Shown piece after piece: positions 24,200-33,336 of a DNA stretch of 64,000 nt. The translations under genes and the position numbers were made by a program. A model generated the notes under the pieces. It did no database searches, was not told the DNA's origin, and saw nothing but the letters and a program-made list of their open reading frames with translations. Within the stretch, counting starts at the first letter, position 1. Each line of letters starts with the position of its first letter. Origin of the DNA: Actinoplanes sp. NBRC 103695 (GTDB lineage Bacteria; Actinomycetota; Actinomycetes; Mycobacteriales; Micromonosporaceae); the NCBI RefSeq assembly GCF_030269485.1, contig NZ_BSTL01000002.1, positions 297,671-361,670 of the forward strand. Direction: 5' to 3'.

Positions 24200-24577
24200 G
24201 TGGCAGCACCCGACTCTCCGACAGACCTCGATCCCTCCATCGCGGCCCGGCTCCGGCGCGACGCCGACGGGCTGGTCGCCGCCATCGTGCGCGAGCACGG
24301 CACCGGCGACGTGCTGATGCTGGCCTGGATGGACGACGAGGCGCTGCATCGCACGCTGACGACCGGCCTGGCGACCTACTGGTCCCGCAGCCGTAAGGAG
24401 TACTGGGTGAAGGGCGCCACGTCCGGGCACTACCAGCACGTCAAGGCGGTCGCACTGGACTGCGACGGCGACGCGCTGCTGGTCACCGTCGAGCAGGACG
24501 GCGCGGCCTGTCACACCGGGTCGCACACCTGCTTCTTCACCGAGCTGCCGGCGACCGTGCCCGGGGAGGGCGCATGA
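24200..24577 (+). CDS. hisI: Phosphoribosyl-AMP cyclohydrolase HisI
   Basis: HisI opens the adenine ring of phosphoribosyl-AMP, the third step of histidine synthesis. The 125-residue monofunctional form shows [19 protein letters not shown], the metal-binding [10 protein letters not shown] and the zinc-cysteine tail [15 protein letters not shown]. No HisE domain is fused. GTG 24200 is taken as the start; GTG 24194 in the same frame is possible. Its stop overlaps the ATG of a 30-codon small ORF that in turn overlaps trpE, joining histidine and tryptophan genes in one coupled unit. Confidence 0.95.
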   Translation: MAAPDSPTDLDPSIAARLRRDADGLVAAIVREHGTGDVLMLAWMDDEALHRTLTTGLATYWSRSRKEYWVKGATSGHYQHVKAVALDCDGDALLVTVEQDGAACHTGSHTCFFTELPATVPGEGA

Positions 24578-24666
24578 CCGCCTGCACCGAGCGGCACCGC
24601 CCGGCGGCTGCGGACGCCCTCGCAGGCGAGGGTCAGAAGATCATGCGAAAGGTGGGCTCAGCATGA
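24574..24666 (+). CDS. 30-residue small ORF coupled to hisI and trpE
   Basis: ATG 24574 overlaps the hisI stop (ATGA). The stop at 24664-24666 overlaps the trpE ATG at 24663 (ATGA again), so this ORF exactly fills the gap. It encodes a 30-residue basic peptide, [16 protein letters not shown] followed by [14 protein letters not shown], with no tryptophan, so it is not a classical Trp attenuator leader. An internal hairpin lies at 24617-24632. The perfect double overlap suggests translational coupling or a tiny functional protein. Chance cannot be excluded without conservation data. Confidence 0.5.
   Translation: MTACTERHRPAAADALAGEGQKIMRKVGSA
24617..24632 (+). promoter_or_regulatory. Hairpin upstream of trpE
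   Basis: A perfect 7-bp inverted repeat CCCTCGC-AG-GCGAGGG lies inside the small ORF, 30 bases before the trpE ATG. It could modulate ribosome flow into trpE. There is no T-run, so it is not an obvious terminator. Confidence 0.45.
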
Positions 24667-26186
24667 CCAGCGGGGCGGTGCGGCCCACCGAGGACGAGTT
24701 CGTCGCCACCCGCCGGCGTGTGGTGCCGGTCACGCGGCGGCTGCTGGCGGACGGCGAGACGCCGATCGGCGTCTACATCAAGCTCGCCGGTGGCCCCGGC
24801 ACCTTCCTGCTCGAGTCGGCCGAGCAGGGCGTCGCATGGTCGCGGTACTCGTTCGTCGGGGTGCGCAGCGCGGCGACCCTGACCGAGAAGGTCGGGCAGG
24901 CGCAGTGGCTCGGCGCTCCACCGGACGGCGTACCCCTGACGGGTGACCCGGTGACCGCCCTGCGCGAGACCGTCGCGGCCCTGGCCGGACCGGCCGAACC
25001 GGCCGTGACCGGTCTCCCCCCGCTGACCGGCGGCATGGTGGGTTATCTGAGCTACGACCTGGTCCGCCGGTTCGAGCGGCTGCCCTCGAACGCGGTCGAC
25101 GACGTGCCGGTGCCCGAGCTGGGCATGATGCTCGCCACCGACCTGGTGGTGCTCGACCACTTCGACGGCTCGGCGGTCCTGGTCGCCAACGCGGTGCTTC
25201 CCGCCGACGCCGACGACCGGGCCCGGCGGGCGGCCTACCACCAGGCGGTCGGCCGGCTGGACGCGATGACCACGGCGCTGTCCCGGCCCACCCCGCCGAT
25301 GATCTCCACGGTGGAGCGGCGACAGCCCGGCGAGGTGCACAGCCGCACCGCGCCCGGCGACTACCAGAAAGCGGTGGAGCAGGCCAAGGAGGCGATCCGG
25401 GCCGGCGAGTGCTTCCAGATCGTTGTCGGGCAGCGCTTCGAGCGGGCCACCGACGCCGACCCACTGGACGTCTACCGCGTGCTGCGGGCCACCAACCCCA
25501 GCCCGTACATGTACCTGCTGCGCTTCGACGACTTCGACATCGTCGGCTCCTCGCCGGAGGCCCACCTCAAGGTCAGCGCCGAGTCCGGCGGCGTCCGCCG
25601 GGCCCTGCTGCACCCGATCGCCGGCACCCGCTGGCGCGGCGCCACCCCCGAGCAGGACAACGCGCTGGCCGCCGAGCTGCTGGCCGACCCGAAGGAACGC
25701 GCCGAGCACGTCATGCTGGTCGACCTGGGCCGCAACGACCTCGGCCGGGTCTGCCGCTCCGGCACGGTCGAGGTCCCCGACTTCGCCCGGATCGAGCGTT
25801 ACAGCCACGTCATGCACATCGTCTCGACGGTCGTCGGCGAGCTCCGCGACGACCGCACGGCCTTCGACGCCCTGGCCGCCACGTTCCCGGCCGGGACGCT
25901 GTCCGGTGCGCCCAAGGTCCGCGCGATGGAGATCATCGACGAGCTGGAGCCGGTCCGCCGAGGCCTCTACGGCGGCACGGTCGGCTACTTCGGCTTCGGC
26001 GGCGACATGGACATGGCCATCGCCATCCGCACCGCGTTGATGCGAGCCGGCATCGCCTACGTCGGCGCCGGCGCCGGCATCGTCGCCGACTCCGACCCGG
26101 CGGCCGAGGAACAGGAGACCCGCAACAAGGCAGCCGCGGTCCTGGCCGCGATAGCCGCCGCTGAGACCCTCCGCGCCGCCCGATGA
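24663..26186 (+). CDS. trpE: Anthranilate synthase component I
   Basis: TrpE converts chorismate to anthranilate using ammonia from TrpG. The 507-residue length fits. The feedback-inhibition motif LLES is at residues 49-52, implying tryptophan inhibition. The chorismate-binding C-terminal half has IVVGQRFER, NPSPYMYLLRF, HPIAGTRWRG, DLGRNDLGRV and GTLSGAPKVRAMEIIDELE, all intact. No TrpG is fused or adjacent. It is coupled to the small ORF upstream and to the membrane gene downstream by ATGA overlaps. Identification is firm. Confidence 0.97.
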   Translation: MTSGAVRPTEDEFVATRRRVVPVTRRLLADGETPIGVYIKLAGGPGTFLLESAEQGVAWSRYSFVGVRSAATLTEKVGQAQWLGAPPDGVPLTGDPVTALRETVAALAGPAEPAVTGLPPLTGGMVGYLSYDLVRRFERLPSNAVDDVPVPELGMMLATDLVVLDHFDGSAVLVANAVLPADADDRARRAAYHQAVGRLDAMTTALSRPTPPMISTVERRQPGEVHSRTAPGDYQKAVEQAKEAIRAGECFQIVVGQRFERATDADPLDVYRVLRATNPSPYMYLLRFDDFDIVGSSPEAHLKVSAESGGVRRALLHPIAGTRWRGATPEQDNALAAELLADPKERAEHVMLVDLGRNDLGRVCRSGTVEVPDFARIERYSHVMHIVSTVVGELRDDRTAFDALAATFPAGTLSGAPKVRAMEIIDELEPVRRGLYGGTVGYFGFGGDMDMAIAIRTALMRAGIAYVGAGAGIVADSDPAAEEQETRNKAAAVLAAIAAAETLRAAR

Positions 26187-27049
26187 CCGGCCCCGCGACC
26201 CCCTCGTCGTCGCCCGCGTCTGTCCCTCCCACGCCAACCCCGTCTGTCCCTCCCACCGAGCCTTCCGGCGGGGCTGGTCCTTCTGATGAGGCCGAGCCCG
26301 TGCCCGCGCCGGCTGATTCGCCGGTTGGTCCTCTCGGGCCGGCCGCTTCCTCGCCGGCTGCTTCCTTGCCGGGCAGCCTCTCTTCTTCCGGACCCGCTTC
26401 TTCACCGGCGCGGACCGCGGAGCCCATTGCGGAGGTCACGTCGGCGCGACCGAGCGCCGGAGGGCGCGGGCTCGCCTCTGCGGTTCTGGGCTGCGTCGCG
26501 GGGGCTGGGCTGGCGACCTTCGCGGCCACACGGGTGTGGGCGGTGGCCGTCACCGAGCGGCCCGGACTGACGGACCTGCGCGAGACCACGACCGGTGCGG
26601 CCGCCCAGGGATGGATCGTCGCTCTGGCGCTGGTGGCGCTGGCCGGGGCGGGTGCGCTGCTGGCTACGCGCGGTGGGGTGCGGCGTGGGCTCGGCGGGCT
26701 GCTCGTTCTGGTCGGCGTGGGGCTGGCGGTCGCCGCGGTCACCGGCCGGGCCGGCCTGGACCCCGGCGAGGCGGGCACCGGCTCGATCGTCTGGCCCGCG
26801 GCCTGCGTCGCGGGATCCGCGCTCATCGTGCTGGGCGGCCTGAGCGCGGCGCGGCGCGGTCATCACTGGCCGGCCATGGGTTCCCGGTACGAGCGCACCA
26901 AATCACCGTCCCCACACGCCCGGCCGGGCGAGCCCACCGGGCCGTCCCACGCCGCCGGGCCGGAGTCCGACGTCACCGCCCCCGGCTCCCGCGTAGACAC
27001 CAGAGCCGCCTGGGACGCCCTCGACCGGGGCGACGACCCCACCACCTGA
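26183..27049 (+). CDS. Trp biosynthesis-associated membrane protein (TIGR02234-like)
   Basis: The 288-residue product has four membrane helices in the middle (about 100-220: GLASAVLGCVAGAGLATFAA, GWIVALALVALAGAGALLA, GLLVLVGVGLAVAAVTG, ACVAGSALIVLGG). This matches the small membrane family located after trpE in actinobacteria. Unusually, about 95 residues of Pro/Ser/Ala low complexity precede the first helix. The C-terminal tail ends in a conserved-looking AAWDALDRGDDPT motif. Its role in tryptophan synthesis is inferred from position only. The ATG overlaps the trpE stop. Confidence 0.88.
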   Translation: MTGPATPSSSPASVPPTPTPSVPPTEPSGGAGPSDEAEPVPAPADSPVGPLGPAASSPAASLPGSLSSSGPASSPARTAEPIAEVTSARPSAGGRGLASAVLGCVAGAGLATFAATRVWAVAVTERPGLTDLRETTTGAAAQGWIVALALVALAGAGALLATRGGVRRGLGGLLVLVGVGLAVAAVTGRAGLDPGEAGTGSIVWPAACVAGSALIVLGGLSAARRGHHWPAMGSRYERTKSPSPHARPGEPTGPSHAAGPESDVTAPGSRVDTRAAWDALDRGDDPTT

Positions 27050-27092
27050 CCGCCATCCGGCCTGACCGCCACCCCGCCTGACCGCCACCCCG
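27045..27092. repeat. 16-bp tandem repeat over a stop codon
   Basis: Three 16-bp units (CCTGACCGCCATCCGG-like) start at 27045, 27061 and 27077. The first contains the stop codon of the Trp-associated gene, so the repeat begins at the gene's 3' edge, as also seen at 13171. Confidence 0.8.
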
Positions 27093-27193
27093 CCACCGCC
27101 AGGTCGCGCCGGCGCGGATCAGGGACGGGTGGGCCGCGGGATTCATCGCGGTGGGTGACGCTCGGTGGGTGACGTGGGGCGCGGGACTGAGGG

Positions 27194-27583
27194 TCAGCGG
27201 CCGGCGGCGTTGGTGGCCAGGCGGCGGGCGTGCGAGCGGCGAGCGGCCGCCCGAGCGGGCACGTCGGCGGGCGTGCGGACCTGTTCGGGCTGGTGGAGGC
27301 CGGGCTGGTGGAGGCCGGGCTGATTGAGGTCGGGCTGGTGGAGGCCGGGCCGGTGGAGGTCGGCGGCGAGGATGGCGCGGACCATGGCGTCCATCTCGGC
27401 TCGGGCCTGGGCTCGGGCCCGGTCCTCGCACAGGGCGTCCCACGCGTTGCGCTGAGCGGTGCGGATCTTCTCCTCGCCCAGCATTGCCTTCTCGATGGTC
27501 TGGACGAAGTCGGCGGCGGTGGAGACGACGGCTCGGGAGAGGGCGGCGATCCCGGTGGGCGGGGTCGCGACGGCGATTGCCAT
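27194..27583 (-). CDS. Hypothetical small helical protein with LHQPG repeats
   Basis: I do not recognise this family. ATG 27583 follows a GTGGAG ribosome site. The 129-residue product starts with a helical domain (TGIAALSRAVVSTAADFVQTI, ARAQARAEMDAMVRAIL). A short Pro-rich repeat follows (LHRPGLHQPDLNQPGLHQPG), encoded by degenerate 15-bp DNA repeats at about 27285-27365. An Arg/Ala-rich tail ends it. No signal peptide or catalytic motif is seen. It sits between the trpE pair and trpC on the opposite strand, splitting the trp genes. Confidence 0.65.
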   Translation of the reverse strand: MAIAVATPPTGIAALSRAVVSTAADFVQTIEKAMLGEEKIRTAQRNAWDALCEDRARAQARAEMDAMVRAILAADLHRPGLHQPDLNQPGLHQPGLHQPEQVRTPADVPARAAARRSHARRLATNAAGR

Positions 27584-27627
27584 GGTCAACTCCACAAATT
27601 CGATCTCGGCTGGCCGGACAGTGCTTG

Positions 27628-27673
27628 TCACCTGGGACGATGTCCTCGGCTCACCTGGGACGATGTCCTCGGC
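27628..27673. repeat. 23-bp direct repeat upstream of the hypothetical gene
   Basis: Two adjacent identical 23-bp copies begin TCACCTGGGACGATGTCCTC at 27628 and 27651. They lie 45-90 bp upstream of the minus-strand small gene and could be a duplicated operator. The 350-bp gap to trpC also has a GTGACA direct repeat at 27801-27806 and 27810-27815. I see no gene in it. Confidence 0.75.
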
Positions 27674-27897
27674 AAGTCTGCACGAAGGAAATCATGGCCG
27701 AGTCGTATTTCCGAAGCGTGACGTCGCCGTCAACGGGATGGGGGATCACCCGATCATCCGAAGGAGGCCTGCACAGCGCCCTGGTCACGCCGAAACCTCT
27801 GTGACAGAAGTGACACACGATCGGCGGGCGCATTATGCCGCAGGCCAGGATGTAAGGCACGCCATACCCCGGGGGGTCGCCGATGTGCCCGGACGCC

Positions 27898-27903
27898 TAG
27901 CAT
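27898..27903 (+). promoter_or_regulatory. Putative -10 element for trpC
   Basis: TAGCAT fits the actinobacterial TANNNT pattern and lies 34 bp before the trpC GTG, leaving room for the GAGAGGGGAG ribosome site at 27921-27930. The -35 region is weak. Confidence 0.4.
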
Positions 27904-27937
27904 CGGGCCGAGGACACCCGGAGAGGGGAGTCATTAC

Positions 27938-28804
27938 GTGACATCCGATCAGGCCGGAGCGGGGGGCGGACCCGCCGAGCGTGAGACGGGACCGGCGAAC
28001 GTGCTCGAGGAGATCCTGGCGGGCGTCCGCGAGGACGTGGCGATCCGGCAGGAGCAGATCCCGCTGGAGCAGATCCGGGAGCTGGCGGCGAAGGCGCCGC
28101 CGGCCATCGACGCGTACGCGGCCCTGCGTAAGCCCGGCGTCGCCGTGATCGCCGAGGTGAAGCGGGCGTCGCCGTCGAAGGGCGCCCTGGCCGACATCCC
28201 GGACCCGGCCGAGCTGGCCGGGGAGTACGCGGCGGGCGGCGCGCGCTGCATCAGCGTGCTGACCGAGGGCCGCTGGTTCGGCGGGTCGCTCGAAGACCTG
28301 GCCGCGGTGCGGGCCGCGGTCGGTGTGCCGGTGCTTCGCAAGGACTTCGTGGTCTCCAGCTACCAGATTCATGAGGCCCGTGCGCACGGCGCCGACCTCG
28401 TGCTGCTCATCGTGGCGGCGCTCGAGCAGAACGTGCTGACCGGTCTGCTGGAGCGGATCGAGTCGCTGGGCATGACCGCGCTCGTCGAGGTGCACAACGA
28501 GGACGAGGCGGACCGGGCACTGGAGGCGGGCGCGCAGGTGATCGGGGTCAACGCCCGCGATCTGCGTACGCTGGAGGTGGACCGGTCGGTGTTCGAGCGG
28601 ATCGCCCCGGGTCTGCCCGGCAACGTGGTCAAGATCGCCGAGTCGGGGGTACGCGGGCCGCACGACCTGATCCGCTACGCCTCGGCGGGAGCGGACGCCG
28701 TACTCGTGGGTGAGGGTCTGGTGACCAAGAAGAGCCCGCGTGACGCCGTGGCCGAGCTCGTCAACGCCGGGAACCATCCGGCGACGCCGCGGCCGGTGCG
28801 ATGA
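27938..28804 (+). CDS. trpC: Indole-3-glycerol phosphate synthase
   Basis: TrpC closes the indole ring from CdRP. The 288-residue protein has the barrel motifs [32 protein letters not shown] (catalytic Lys and Glu), [33 protein letters not shown] and [12 protein letters not shown]. The strong GAGAGGGGAG ribosome site supports GTG 27938, giving a roughly 22-residue N-terminal extension beyond the usual start. It heads trpC-trpB-trpA; its stop overlaps the trpB ATG. Confidence 0.97.
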   Translation: MTSDQAGAGGGPAERETGPANVLEEILAGVREDVAIRQEQIPLEQIRELAAKAPPAIDAYAALRKPGVAVIAEVKRASPSKGALADIPDPAELAGEYAAGGARCISVLTEGRWFGGSLEDLAAVRAAVGVPVLRKDFVVSSYQIHEARAHGADLVLLIVAALEQNVLTGLLERIESLGMTALVEVHNEDEADRALEAGAQVIGVNARDLRTLEVDRSVFERIAPGLPGNVVKIAESGVRGPHDLIRYASAGADAVLVGEGLVTKKSPRDAVAELVNAGNHPATPRPVR

Positions 28805-30036
28805 CAGCCCCGCCGCAGCAGAAGGGACATTTCGGCAGGTTCGGCGGCCGATTCGTCCCGGAGGCGCTGGTGGGTGCGCTCGACGAGCTCGAGGCCGCCT
28901 ACCGGGAGGCGAAGCAGGACCCGGCGTTCCAGGCCCGCTTCGCCGACCTGCTGACCAACTACGCCGGCACGCCGTCGCTGCTTTACGACGCCGAGCGGCT
29001 GTCCGCGGCGGTGGGCGCGAAGATCCTGCTCAAGCGCGAGGACCTGAACCACACCGGCGCGCACAAGGTCCGCAACGTGCTCGGCCAGGCGCTGCTCGCC
29101 CAGCGGATGGGCAAGCGGCGGGTGATCGCCGAGACGGGCGCGGGGCAGCACGGTGTGGCCAGCGCGACCGCGGCCGCGCTGCTCGACCTCGAGTGCGTGG
29201 TCTACATGGGCGAGGTGGACACCGAGCGGCAGGCGCTGAACGTGGCGCGGATGCGGATGCTGGGCGCGACGGTCGTACCCGTCACCACCGGATCCCGCAC
29301 CCTGAAGGACGCGCTCAACGACGCCCTCCGCGACTGGGTCGCGAGTGTCGACACCACCCACTACCTGCTGGGGACCGCGGCCGGTCCGCACCCGTTCCCG
29401 GAGATCGTGCGGGACTTCGTCGGCGGCATCGGCATCGAGGCCAGGGAGCAGATCCTGGCGCGGACCGGCGCGCTGCCGGACGCGGTCGCGGCCTGTGTCG
29501 GCGGCGGCTCCAACGCGATCGGCATCTTCCACGCCTTCGTGCCTGACGAGGGTGTGAGGCTGTTCGGCTTCGAGGCCGGCGGCGACGGGGTGGAGACCGG
29601 GCGGCACGCGGCGTCGATCACCGGCGGCTCGTCGGGGGTTCTGCACGGTGCCCGCACGTACGTCCTGCAGGACGACGACGGTCAGACGGTGGATTCGCAC
29701 TCGATCTCGGCCGGCCTGGACTACCCGGGTGTCGGGCCGGAGCACGCGTGGCTGCACGACACCGGCCGCGCGACCTACGAGCCGGTCACCGACGCCGAGG
29801 CGATGGCCGCGTTCCAGCTGCTCTGCCGTACCGAAGGAATCATCCCGGCGATCGAGAGCGCGCACGCGCTCGCCGGGGCCGCCCGCATCGCCCCTCGCCT
29901 GAGGGCCGAACTGGGCCGCGAGCCGGTGATCGTGGTGAACCTGTCCGGCCGCGGCGACAAGGACGTGCATACGGCCGGCGCGTACTTCGGGGTCCTGGAC
30001 GAGCGCGAGGAAATCGTGATGGGGGAGCAGGAGTGA
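28801..30036 (+). CDS. trpB: Tryptophan synthase beta subunit
   Basis: TrpB condenses indole with serine. The 411-residue protein has PLP lysine K89 in [14 protein letters not shown], the GAGQHGVA substrate loop, the phosphate-binding [10 protein letters not shown] and the YPGVGPEHA segment. Full length and all motifs are intact. The ATG overlaps the trpC stop and its stop overlaps the trpA GTG, so the three genes are translated in a coupled chain, fitting the alpha2-beta2 channelled complex. Confidence 0.98.
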   Translation: MTAPPQQKGHFGRFGGRFVPEALVGALDELEAAYREAKQDPAFQARFADLLTNYAGTPSLLYDAERLSAAVGAKILLKREDLNHTGAHKVRNVLGQALLAQRMGKRRVIAETGAGQHGVASATAAALLDLECVVYMGEVDTERQALNVARMRMLGATVVPVTTGSRTLKDALNDALRDWVASVDTTHYLLGTAAGPHPFPEIVRDFVGGIGIEAREQILARTGALPDAVAACVGGGSNAIGIFHAFVPDEGVRLFGFEAGGDGVETGRHAASITGGSSGVLHGARTYVLQDDDGQTVDSHSISAGLDYPGVGPEHAWLHDTGRATYEPVTDAEAMAAFQLLCRTEGIIPAIESAHALAGAARIAPRLRAELGREPVIVVNLSGRGDKDVHTAGAYFGVLDEREEIVMGEQE

Positions 30037-30833
30037 GCATCGCGGACGTCTTCGGCAAGGCGAAGGCGGAGAACCGCTCGGTGCTCGTCGGCTGCATGCC
30101 GGCCGGCTTCCCGACCGTCGAGGGCAGCATCGCGTCGATGCTCGCCATGGCCGACGCCGGCTGCGACGTGATCGAGGTCGAGCTGCCCTACTCCGACCCG
30201 GTGATGGACGGTCCGGTCATCCAGCGGGCGAGCGACATCGCCCTGGCCGCCGGTGTGCGCACCCGCGACACGTTGCGGATCATCGAGGCGGTCGCGTCCC
30301 GCGGGGTGCCGGTGGTGCTGATGACCTATTGGAACCCGATCGAGAAGTACGGCGTGGACGCGTTCGCACGTGACTTGGCGGCGGCGGGCGCCACCGGGAT
30401 GATCACCCCGGACCTGATCCCGGACGAGGCCGGCGAGTGGATCGCGGCGGCCGACAAGCACCGCATCGACAAGACTTTCCTGGTCTCGCCCTCGTCCACC
30501 GACGAGCGGCTGGCGATGACCGTCGGGCAGTGCCGCGGTTTCGTCTACGCCACCGCGCTGATGGGCGTCACCGGCGCCCGGACGGCGGTGTCGCGGCAGG
30601 CGCCCGATCTGGTCGCCCGGATCCGCCGGGCCGACCCGGACATGCCGGTCGGCGTGGGGCTGGGTGTCGGCAACGGCGCGCAGGCCGCCGAGGTGGCCGC
30701 TTTCGCGGACGGCGTGATCGTGGGCAGCGCCTTGATCAGGTGCGTGCTGGAGGCTCCGGACCAGGCCGAGGGGGAACGCAAGTTGCGTGCGCTGAGCGCG
30801 GAACTCGCGGAAGGTGTCCGAAACCGCCCCTGA
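30033..30833 (+). CDS. trpA: Tryptophan synthase alpha subunit
   Basis: TrpA splits indole-3-glycerol phosphate to indole, which passes to TrpB. The 266-residue barrel shows catalytic E48 and D59 ([18 protein letters not shown]) and phosphate-binding loops ([24 protein letters not shown]). GTG 30033 overlaps the trpB stop; a longer upstream frame is an artefact inside trpB. It is the last gene of the trp chain; lgt follows from its own promoter. Confidence 0.97.
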   Translation: MSIADVFGKAKAENRSVLVGCMPAGFPTVEGSIASMLAMADAGCDVIEVELPYSDPVMDGPVIQRASDIALAAGVRTRDTLRIIEAVASRGVPVVLMTYWNPIEKYGVDAFARDLAAAGATGMITPDLIPDEAGEWIAAADKHRIDKTFLVSPSSTDERLAMTVGQCRGFVYATALMGVTGARTAVSRQAPDLVARIRRADPDMPVGVGLGVGNGAQAAEVAAFADGVIVGSALIRCVLEAPDQAEGERKLRALSAELAEGVRNRP

Positions 30834-30836
30834 CGG

Positions 30837-30864
30837 TTGATCCATGGCCGCGCGACGGTACCGT
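30837..30864 (+). promoter_or_regulatory. lgt promoter, probably leaderless
   Basis: TTGATC at 30837-30842 and TACCGT at 30859-30864 are separated by 16 bp. The expected start point falls at about 30871-30872, on the GTG itself, so the mRNA would lack a leader. This also supports the chosen lgt start. Confidence 0.6.
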
Positions 30865-30871
30865 GTCCGCC

Positions 30872-32029
30872 GTGAGGTACTACGCCGCGATCCCCAGCCC
30901 TGAAACGTCCGTCTGGCACGTCCTCGGGCTGCCGATCCGGGCGTACGCGCTCTGCATCGTGCTCGGTATCGTCGCCGGTGTCCTGATCATGGAGTTCCGC
31001 CTGCGTAAGCGAGGTGTGGCGCCGTGGGCTTCGCTGGACATGGCGGTCTGGGCGGTGCCCGCCGGCATCATCGGGGCCCGCATCTACCACGTGATCACGT
31101 CGCCGGGCGACTACTTCGGCGCCGGTGGTGGCCCGGTCCGCGCGCTCTACATCTGGGAGGGTGGCCTGGGCGTCTGGGGTGCCGTCGCCGGTGGCGCGTT
31201 CGGCGCCTGGCTCGCGGCCCGGCAGCTGGGCCTGCCGCTGACCGTCCTGCTCGACGCCGCGGCGCCGGGCCTGCCGGTGTCGCAGGCGATCGGCCGGGTG
31301 GGCAACTGGTTCAACAACGAGCTGTACGGCGGGGTCACCACGCTCCCGTGGGGCCTGCGCGTGCACGACATGGACCGCGCCAACCCCGGCCACGCCACGG
31401 TGATCGACGGCAAGGCGGTCACGCTGCCCGAGCTGTACCACCCGACATTCCTCTACGAGGCGCTGTGGTGCCTGGGTGTGGCGGCCCTGGTGTGGTTCCT
31501 GGACAAGCGGTTCAGGTTCGGCCGCGGCCGGGCGTTCGCGATCTACGTGATGGCGTACACGGTGGGGCGCCTCTGGATCGAGATGATGCGCACCGACGAG
31601 GCGACGCACTTCTTCGGCGTACGCCTGAACGTCTTCACCTCGATCATCGTCTTCCTCGCCGGGCTGGCCTACTTCCTGATGGTCAAGGGCCCGAGGGAGT
31701 ACCTGGTGCCGGTCGACGCGCCGGAGACCGCGCCGGAGGCTGTCGAGCCGAGCGGCGTCTCCCAGGTGGACGTCTCCGACCCGGCCGACGCGCGGCCGGC
31801 CACGCCGCGGGCCTACCAGGTTGTCAGCGAGCCCCGATTCGACGAGTATCAACGCACCGGAGTGCTCCCGCCGGCCGGCCCCGAGGTTTCCACCCCCGCG
31901 GAGGAGCCCGTGGACGAGCCGGCGGAGGAGCCCGTGGAGGAAACCGCGGGGCAGCCTTCTGCCGGGCAGGCTTCGTCCGGGCAGGCTTCGTCCGGGCAGG
32001 CTTCGTCCGGGCAGGCCAAAGAAAGCTGA
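30872..32029 (+). CDS. lgt: Prolipoprotein diacylglyceryl transferase
   Basis: Lgt transfers diacylglycerol to the lipobox cysteine of prelipoproteins in the membrane; at least three candidate lipoproteins are encoded in this window. The 385-residue protein has about seven helices, the IPIRAYALCI-like entry (LPIRAYALCIVLGI), YIWEGGLGVWG and the catalytic IGRVGNWFNNELYGG. The E. coli catalytic His position reads Trp, as is usual in actinobacteria. A roughly 100-residue disordered C-terminus rich in Glu/Pro ends in GQASS repeats encoded by three 15-bp units at 31966-32010. GTG 30863 is an alternative start. Confidence 0.95.
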   Translation: MRYYAAIPSPETSVWHVLGLPIRAYALCIVLGIVAGVLIMEFRLRKRGVAPWASLDMAVWAVPAGIIGARIYHVITSPGDYFGAGGGPVRALYIWEGGLGVWGAVAGGAFGAWLAARQLGLPLTVLLDAAAPGLPVSQAIGRVGNWFNNELYGGVTTLPWGLRVHDMDRANPGHATVIDGKAVTLPELYHPTFLYEALWCLGVAALVWFLDKRFRFGRGRAFAIYVMAYTVGRLWIEMMRTDEATHFFGVRLNVFTSIIVFLAGLAYFLMVKGPREYLVPVDAPETAPEAVEPSGVSQVDVSDPADARPATPRAYQVVSEPRFDEYQRTGVLPPAGPEVSTPAEEPVDEPAEEPVEETAGQPSAGQASSGQASSGQASSGQAKES

Positions 32030-32071
32030 TCCGGCTTCCCGCTGACGGAGGCCGACCACAGGAGGCGACAG

Positions 32072-33259
32072 GTGCGCACGGCCGTCGTGGTGGGTGCCGG
32101 TATGGCCGGTCTCGCCACGTCCGGCGCCCTGGCCCGGGACGGCTGGCAGGTCACGCTCCTGGAACGCGGCGAGCGGGTGGCCGCCCCGCCCACGGCCCTG
32201 GTGCTCTGGCCGAACGGCATGCGCGCGCTGACCTCGATCGACCCGGACGGCGGCTGGCCGGCGATCGCCACGCCGGTGCCCGACGGCGGTGTCCGGCGCC
32301 CCGACGGACAATGGCTGGTGCCGCCGCGCTCCCGGGCCGCCGCCGGTAACTCGCCCGCGGTGGCGCACCTGGAGGATCTGTACGACGCGCTGGTCGCCGG
32401 CCTGGGCGATGTGCAGATCCGGACCGGCGTCACGGTGTCGGCGGTGCGCTGCGGCCCCGGCCGCCGGCCCGCGGTGGGTGACGGCCGCACCGAGTACGAG
32501 GCCGACCTGGTGGTCGCCGCGGACGGCATCGACAGCCCGGTCCGCCGCGCGCTGGCGCCGGAGGCGACGTCGGTCGGTTCCGGCTTCGCCGCGTGGCAGG
32601 CGGTGATTCCCGGCTTCCGGGCGCCGGTGCTGACCGGCGACCGTGGTTTCGGCGGCGAGACGCTCGGCGCCGGTTACCGCTTCGTGGCGATCCCGCTGGG
32701 CGAGCGGGCGGCCGGGCGCGGCGGGGTCTACTGGGTGGCGACGGCGGCGGGCGCGGCGCGTCCGGAGTCGCCGGCCACCCAGCTGGCGTTGCTGCGGCGC
32801 TGGTTCGCCGGCTGGCACGCCCCGGTGGGCGAGCTGCTGGCGGCGACCAACCCCGAGGATCTGGTGCCGCAAGAGGTGCGGGAGCTGCGTCCGCTTCCCC
32901 GGGCGTACGGGTTCACGTCCGGTCCCGGGGGTGTGGTGCTGCTGGGGGACGCCGCCCACGCCATGCCGCACCACCTGGGTCAGGGCGCGTGCCTGGCGTT
33001 CGAGGACGCGGCCACGTTGCGCTCGCTGGTGGCGGGCGCGAAGCCCGGCCCGGAGCTGACCGCGGCGGTGGAGGCGTACAGCCGGGCGCGCCGGCCTCGC
33101 ACCAACAGCGTGGTCCGGCAGACCCGGCGGATGTCCGCGGTGGTTCAGGCGCGCGGGCGTCTGGCGCTGCGGGCGCGGGATGCCGCGCTCAACCAGTTGC
33201 GCCCGCGCATGCTCGGCCACGCCCACGGCCTGGCCTCCGACTGGTCCCCACCGGAGTAA
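32072..33259 (+). CDS. FAD-dependent monooxygenase (PHBH-like)
   Basis: The 395-residue flavoprotein has the Rossmann FAD site VVVGAGMAGLATSGALA at the N-terminus, the DG motif VVAADGIDSPVRRAL and the ribityl-binding LLGDAAHAMPHHLGQGA. This is the p-hydroxybenzoate hydroxylase class, which hydroxylates aromatic or related substrates with NAD(P)H and oxygen. GTG 32072 follows AGGAGG. No pathway neighbour indicates the substrate. The gene lies alone between lgt and a convergent GNAT gene. Confidence 0.9.
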   Translation: MRTAVVVGAGMAGLATSGALARDGWQVTLLERGERVAAPPTALVLWPNGMRALTSIDPDGGWPAIATPVPDGGVRRPDGQWLVPPRSRAAAGNSPAVAHLEDLYDALVAGLGDVQIRTGVTVSAVRCGPGRRPAVGDGRTEYEADLVVAADGIDSPVRRALAPEATSVGSGFAAWQAVIPGFRAPVLTGDRGFGGETLGAGYRFVAIPLGERAAGRGGVYWVATAAGAARPESPATQLALLRRWFAGWHAPVGELLAATNPEDLVPQEVRELRPLPRAYGFTSGPGGVVLLGDAAHAMPHHLGQGACLAFEDAATLRSLVAGAKPGPELTAAVEAYSRARRPRTNSVVRQTRRMSAVVQARGRLALRARDAALNQLRPRMLGHAHGLASDWSPPE

Positions 33260-33336
33260 GCGCCCACGCCCAAGGCCCGTCCTGCCCGCGCTCCAGAGGA
33301 CCCGAAGGCCGCCTGAGAAAGCTGACGCGGCAGGAT

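Noticed and set aside
24574..24666. Classical tryptophan attenuator leader
   Set aside because: The peptide has no Trp codons and no terminator with a T-run follows. It is kept only as a coupled small ORF.
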